DNA from: Clitoria ternatea
Lineage: Eukaryota; Streptophyta; Magnoliopsida; Fabales; Fabaceae
Assembly (NCBI GenBank): GCA_037962975.1
Contig: CM075669.1
Location: 110,252,501 to 110,316,500 of the forward strand
Direction of reading: 5' to 3'
Length of the DNA: 64,000 nt
Part shown: one piece after another, positions 58,460 to 64,000 of the stretch
How the letters are laid out: every line of letters starts with the position of its first letter
How positions within the stretch are numbered: the first letter of the stretch is position 1
Notes under the pieces: generated by a model
What the model was told of the DNA's origin: nothing
The model's database searches: none
The model's input: only the letters and a program-made list of their open reading frames with translations
Program-made: the position numbers and the translations under genes

Positions 58460-61400
58460 TGACAGGGCCCGCAAGCGCACGGGTTATGTCACGTAATATA
58501 AAAGATTATCGTTCTCCACAGGGATTGTGTTCAAAGTACCAGCATATTAAAATTTAATTATCCACACAATTGATTTTTAAGGTTTTTGTAAAATAAAACA
58601 CAAAGTTAAGTTGCACAGAATACAAAAATAAAATTTACTTGACACTTAAAAAATCAGAGTTGAGAGTATCTTGGGATTTCAGGGGATTAAGACTCTATTT
58701 TATGTTAATGAATTTTAACTTTTCATAAATAAGAATCGAATTAAGTTTTTCAAGGCGAATTTTCCAAACGCTAATTAATATGTTCCTCTCGGAATCCTAT
58801 TAATGTACCTAACCTATGGAAAGCACTGCTTAATCCTTAGAAAGGCCCATTATCGTTTTATGAAAATCCCTTTTATTTCCTCAAAAGAATTTTGATTACT
58901 TTCACGGTTTTACCGAGGTCACAAAAAGCATTTTAAAAATCTTAGGTTTAGTTCAAAGCTTTTCGGTAAAAATAAATCTCTCGATTCTATTTATTACCTA
59001 AACTTACTAATATACCCGTAAGTATACAGTTTTATCATTTAGGTTCTTGTTAGGAATTACTAAAAGCATTGAGCATAATTGAACTAAATGGAAAACAGAA
59101 ATTTATTTAATTCCAAGTGAAAATAACATTAAAATAAAATATTATCATACCCCCTTTATCCCAAGATAATTAATTTAGCTACTCATGAAATAATTCAAAT
59201 TCATATATATAATGGAAAAATAAAACATACAAGACATGGTAAAAATAAAGACTTACGGGTTTCTCCAAAAGCTCAGAATAATTTACCACTGTAATTCCTT
59301 GTTGCAATATTCTCCACCAATTACAAATTTAAATTCTCACTTTTACAGCCCTCACACTCTTACAAAATAAAAGAAAGAAAAGAAAATAAAAAGAAAGAGA
59401 ACAAAAACGAACAGAGAAAGAAAAATGGAAAAGAAGAAAACTAAAGAGAAAAAGAGAGAAAGTAACGAAGAAAAGAAAAGAAAATAGAATGAAGCTGATG
59501 GTAATTGATCGGAAGAGATGATTGATTTTGCTGATGGGTTGCTGCTGCTTTTATAGGCAAATGGATGGAGGATTCCAGCTATGAAAACGCGTTCAAATTG
59601 CAAGTGGAAGAAACTTTCGGTGCATGTGAGTTCCAGCTGTGCCAACTTGTTTCCAATTTGCATATTTTAATATTTCCAATAATTCGATGCTTGGATTTTA
59701 GTGATGATTGGTGCAGAATGATGAAATTCCGAGTGGAAGCTTGCTGGAGGGTGGTTTGCTGAGTGCTGGACGGTGTGGGTACAAACTGGACAGCGTGGAG
59801 AGTAGTTGTTGTTGGATGGAGATCTGTACGGTGTGGAGAGAAAAGTGTTGGAGCCGGTGTGAGTGTGAAGAGTTAGAACGGAAAGGGACAGTGGATAGAA
59901 GACGGAATGAGACGGTGTTGAGAAGTGAGGACGGTTGGGTGTTTTGGGAGAAAGGGACGGTGTTGTGGAGTTTGAGGGACAATAGAGTTGCTGGACGGTG
60001 TTCAATTGATCCGGTGTTGGGCCTGTGAAGAGAGTCTGGGCGGTGTGGAGAGTACTGCTGGACGGTGTTGTGGATGGAAAGGAGAGTCTGGGCGGTGTTG
60101 GTTGGGGAGAAGAGTCTGGGCGGTGTTGGTTTGAGGGACAGAGTTGCTGGACGGTGTGGTGGATGGAGCCGGTGTTCAAAGTGGATGGGACGGTGTTGGT
60201 TTGGGACGGTGTTTAGAAGAGATGGAAGGAGTCAGTGTTTGTGGGAGAACCGATCGGTGATGAAGCTGGATGAAAGGACGAGTGAAGAGTGACTAAAGAG
60301 TAACTTCTGATTGAGCCATTCAGTCGGAATTGAATGCAGGAGGACTCGAAACCGACTGAAACCATTCACTCGGCTCAGGTTCATGGAGTTCATTCGGAAC
60401 TGATTGCAGAGTGAATCGGAACCGAGTGAAAAGTGATTCACTCAGAACTGTTTAAAAGGTGACTCAGAACCAACTGGAAAGTGGCTCACTCAGGATTGGG
60501 AAGTCTGCTCACTGTTTCACTCGGCTATGTCTATGGAATTTGAACCACTCGGAGAGAGACCTTGCTCGGATTTCTCAGGAATACCCTCGGTCACATTCAA
60601 ATGGTAAAATCACACCTTCATTCGGGAGTCCGAGTTGATTTCCACTCGGAATTGACTTCAGTCGTCAATCAAATCATTCGGAATGGCCTTCACTTTTACT
60701 CAGGAACTTGCACTTGAAGGGTTGGAATTTGACTGATTGAATTTCTTCTTATGTCCGAGCCTTTGCTTTGCTCGGAAATACATCTTTCTGACTCAACTCA
60801 CTTGGATGTGCTTTCCTTCGAGACTTCTCACTCGGGCTCAGTGTGAAACTTGAGAGTCTGCCCGAGTGTGATACATTTCCGGTCGGATTTTTCCTTCCTT
60901 GCTAAGATTTACTCGGAAATGCTTTGATCTGCTTGAGAATGCCATTTTCTCTGAGTGAGACCACTCGGATTCCTCCTTAGTCAGCATTTATTCATTTCAG
61001 TGGCCTCTTCTACTCGGAATCCTTTCACTCAGAACAACTTTTCACTCGGATTCGTTGCAATCAGAAAACTCCCACTCGGATTCACTTCAATCAGTAATCC
61101 TTTCACTCGGAGAATAGCTTTGGACATATTTATTGGAGGTCAGTCTCCTTTTTTCACTCGGAATGGACGCAGTCGGGGAAGTTTCCACTCGGAATCACCT
61201 CCAATCAAGACTTATTCCATTTCAACATTTGTCCTTCACTCGAGTCAGCCATTTATCACTCGGAATGGCTTTGACAGGGATCTTTCCACTCGGATTTGAT
61301 CATTTTGACTCGGAATTCAGCATTTCTGAGTCAGATTTTAACATTCTGAGTCGGATTTCAGCATTCTGAGTCGGAATTCAGCATAAAAAGAGAGTTCTTT

Positions 61401-61617
61401 CTACTTTGGGCTTCTTCTTCTTGTTTCATTATCATTTTATGGTCGTTTTTCTCTTGTTTTTGACCCTTTATTACCTTAATTTCTGCAAAATAACATACCC
61501 AAGTAGAATAGAGTGGAAAGAAAGCAAAAATCACAATAAATAAAGGAAATACAATGCATAATGATTAAAATCCTAAGCAAACTAGATCTATTTTATTGTA
61601 TTATAAAGCACTTATCA
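58460..61617 (-). repeat. 3' LTR of the younger Athila-type element (3.16 kb)
   Basis: On the minus strand it begins TGATAAGTGC (61617) and ends GGGCCCTGTCA (58460). The polypurine tract complement (aaataccccaaacc) follows at 61618, then the internal region with ttgcttgtcctcaagcaa. Long Ser/Pro/His-rich frames on the minus strand (57690-58292, 59667-60179) derive from ggacggtgt repeats and are probably not genes. The right LTR and TSD lie outside the window. Confidence 0.8.
60300..61390. repeat. CACTCGGAAT motif array in the Athila LTR
   Basis: More than thirty copies of ACTCGGA or close variants occur at 15-45 bp spacing (for example 61012, 61045, 61074, 61156 and 61188), ending with three gagtcggatttcagcattct-like units at about 61325-61385. 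The same word forms the array at 47420-48000 in an unrelated LTR. Confidence 0.85.
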
Positions 61618-62944
61618 AAATACCCCAAACCAAAACATTGCTTGTCCTCAAGCAATCACCATATTCACAAGATAAAATACAGAAAACACTAAACTTAATA
61701 AACTAAGGAATCCAAAACAGAGAAACAGATTTATTCAAATGCCAGTTTTATTTTTCTTATGTGAATCAATTTTCAATGTCAAGACTTGAGATACTCTTCT
61801 CACAATTTTCACTCAAGTGTTTAAAGGTTTGTGTATCTCTCAAATCATCATAGTTAAAAAATATTACCATAAGCTTGTTAATAAACCAGAAACTCCATAG
61901 TTTAGATAGAAAATATGTCAAAGTCTAAAGGTCTTTCAAAGGTTGTAACGTGGCTTTGGGTTGTATTGTCAAGGTAGGAATTTCAAAAAAATGGAATACA
62001 AAAGGGCTTTAACAGTCATGAATGATTCAAATTACCATTATAAATTTAACAAAGCAAATTTTTGAACTTTTATGGACTTTTTGGAATTCATTCAATATCA
62101 TCCTTTTGATTTTCTTTTTCTTTTTCTTGCTTTTCTTCAATACATATTTTTCTTAAGTCCTTTTTTATTTCTTTGCTCTACTAAATTTTCAACTTTTTCA
62201 CCATTAAGAGAATACCATTCAATGAAAGGTTTCAAGGAAAAATTTTCGCTTTTAGGCTCAAAAGGGGCAACTAGGGGTCAAATTATACAAAATTCTGAGG
62301 CTTAAGAATAAGACCTAATTGTGCCTTTATCATTCTAAGACATATAATCAAAAACCATTTTGAATCGGTTGAAAAACAAGTTCTAGAATATTAATGACTA
62401 TGAGATTCACTCAATTAAGAAAATATGGGTTTTGAAAATTTGTTTGATAAATAACCCATTTTGGCTCAAGTCTAATCATGGAAAGTCTTTTCAAAGAAAA
62501 TTTTAATCACATAAGGTTCATTTAAGCATTTATTTGGCATTTAAACAATCAAATTTTGAAAATTTTACTTAAAATTTTGGGATCCTTAGATACTTTAGCC
62601 TTGTGTTCAAAGTAAATTTATCATGCAATCATGGTAAATTACAAGATTACAAACAAATCAAGGAAAACACACATGCATAATAAAATGACAATCACACAAT
62701 GTAAACAAAACAGTTAAGTTTTCTTAACTACCACCCTAAACCAGAATTTGACATTGTCCTCAATGTTAAAATGGATGATAAAAGGATAAGAAAACTTACC
62801 TGTAATAACCCCAAACCAGCATCTGACATAGTTGGTTTTTTTTTTTAGAATAAAAGCTTAAAATAAAACAACAACTTTTTATAGGGTTACTTCCCTATCA
62901 GTGCTAAGTTTTAAGTCTTCAGCCAGACTTCTCATCGTTTGGAT
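61618..62944 (-). other. Untranslated 3' internal region of the younger Athila-type element
   Basis: It lies between pol and the 3' LTR. It includes the PPT, the 18-bp palindrome ttgcttgtcctcaagcaa (61639) and AT-rich sequence without a conserved frame. No env-like ORF was seen here, unlike the older element. Confidence 0.6.
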
Positions 62945-64000
62945 TTACTCATCAGGAGCATCAAACAAGTCCAAGTCACTTGCTTGTTGTATTGGTTGAC
63001 CTGTCAGATAGTGCTTTACTCTTTGTCCATTTACCCTAAATGTACCAGATTTCTCGCTCCATAGTTCGACAGCTCCGAAGGGAAAGACTTTTGTCAACTT
63101 GAATGGTCCCGACCATCGGGATCTCAGTTTACCTGGAAAAAGCTTCAATCTGGAATTAAACAGTAAAACCATATCACCTGGATTAAATGTTCTCCGTTGG
63201 ATGTGACGATCATGCCATTGTTTGGTTTTTTCTTTATAAATTTTGGCATTTTCGTATGCATCTAGACGGAGTTCTTCAAGCTCATTTAATTCCAACAATC
63301 TTTGTTCACCTGCAGCCTTATGATCAAAGTTAAGAGTTTTAACAGCCCAAAAAGATTTATATTCTAGCTCAACAGGTAAATGACAGGGCTTCCCATATAC
63401 TAGCTTAAAAGGTGTGGTTCCAATGGGAGTTTTGTATGCGGTTCGATACGCCCATAAGGAATCATCTAACTTAATAGACTAATCCTTACGTGATGTATTC
63501 ACCACTTTGAAGAATATTTTTAATTTCCCGATTAGATACCTCAACTTGTCCACTAGTTTGTGGGTGATAAGGTGTAGCAACCTTATGCCTAACTCCATAT
63601 TTCTTTAGAAGGGTCTGAAAAGTTTTCTCAATAAAATAAGACCCTCCATCACTTATAACACATTTTGGGACCCCAAACCTTGGAAATATTATTTTCTTGA
63701 AAAGTTTAATAACAGTCTTAGCATCAGAATGGGGTGAAGCAATGGCTTCCACCCATTTTGACACATAGTCAACTACCACTAATATGAACTGATTTCCAAA
63801 AGAAGAGGGAAAGGGACCCATAAAATCAACACCCCATACATCAAATAATTCAACTTCTAAAATGGTATTTAATGGCATTTCTTGTCTCTTACCAATGTTA
63901 CCTGTTCTTTGGCAAGCATCACAAGTTAGAACATACTTACATACATCCTTAAAAATATTTGGCCAATAGAACCCAACTTGCAATACTTTAGCAGCTGTCT
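62945..64000 (-). pseudogene. Athila-type pol, integrase part, continuing past the right edge
   Basis: The minus strand from 63983 carries the integrase: a zinc-finger remnant (CDACQRTGNIGKRQE), the core with DVWGVDFMGPFPSSFG (first Asp), VPKCVISDGGSYF (second Asp) and TPYHPQTSGQVEVSNREIKN (Glu). A frameshift near 63525 ends this frame at 63486. The neighbouring frame continues after a TAG as LDDSLWAYRTAYKTPIGTTP, then the C-terminal region typical of Athila (KEKTKQWHDRHI, GDMVLLFNSRLKLFPGKL, WSGPF), ending at 62945. RT and RNase H would lie beyond 64000. One frameshift and one stop are visible. Confidence 0.92.

Noticed and set aside
57690..60179. Long Ser/Pro/Thr/His-rich minus-strand frames (200 and 170 aa)
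   Set aside because: They arise from ggacggtgt-type repeats in the Athila LTR, occur in both duplicated copies with different ends, and show no domain.
1..64000. tRNA, rRNA or microRNA genes
   Set aside because: No cloverleaf with A and B boxes or rRNA core sequence was noticed by reading; a covariance-model scan would be needed for a firm negative.

Overview
The window is plant nuclear DNA from a eudicot, most likely a legume (the legume call is inference). The evidence is an intron-rich YABBY gene, a plant-specific PF09713-type gene, and a dense bed of plant LTR retrotransposons (Ty1/copia, Ty3/gypsy Tekay chromovirus, Athila type) and CACTA DNA transposons. Only about 5 kb, near 36.0-41.2 kb, holds ordinary host genes. 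There is no operon, CRISPR, rRNA or tRNA signal that I can support.

Left part (1-34.3 kb). An LTR end reaches to 1372, followed by AT-rich DNA and a complete non-autonomous CACTA element (4280-7879, TSD gta). Position 8041 starts a minus-strand copia element whose footprint runs to 34330 because other elements sit inside it: a 5.07-kb solo LTR (11618-16684, TSD ccatg), a second CACTA element carrying pieces of two host genes (16880-20991, TSD ttc; KUP/HAK potassium-transporter exons and a PEX7-like fragment), a 264-bp foldback MITE with a 9-bp TSD (21712-21975), a full-length Tekay chromovirus (21993-32538, TSD acacc, two 2921-bp LTRs) and a 1001-bp LTR-like insertion in its 5' LTR (33065-34065). 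Removing the insertions and their duplicated sites leaves about 5.27 kb, a normal copia length, which supports the reconstruction.

Middle (34.3-42 kb). A plus-strand seven-exon gene (36027-39070, 218 aa) is an INNER NO OUTER (INO) orthologue, a YABBY transcription factor known for outer-integument development in ovules. Downstream, converging on it, is a minus-strand four-exon gene (41170-40279, 100 aa) of plant family PF09713/TIGR01589, function unknown. Both spliced frames are intact.

Right part (42-64 kb). A decayed copia-like leader is followed by an old minus-strand Athila-like element. That element is interrupted by a copia-related solo LTR (44464-45828), a chromovirus-type solo LTR (47039-49254, TSD ggtac), a nearly intact Tork/Tnt1-like copia element (50571-55969, TSD cttat) and a second Athila-type element. 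The second Athila LTR is partly duplicated in tandem (56484-61617), and its pol runs off the right edge of the window.

The most unusual signal is arrays of short interrupted palindromes (CGCTYRAGCG class) in the long chromovirus-type LTRs. They come in pairs about 20 bp apart, and the pairs recur about every 60 bp. Divergence between LTR pairs, counted by eye, ranks ages as outer copia (oldest), Tork-like copia, then Tekay (youngest), in agreement with the nesting.
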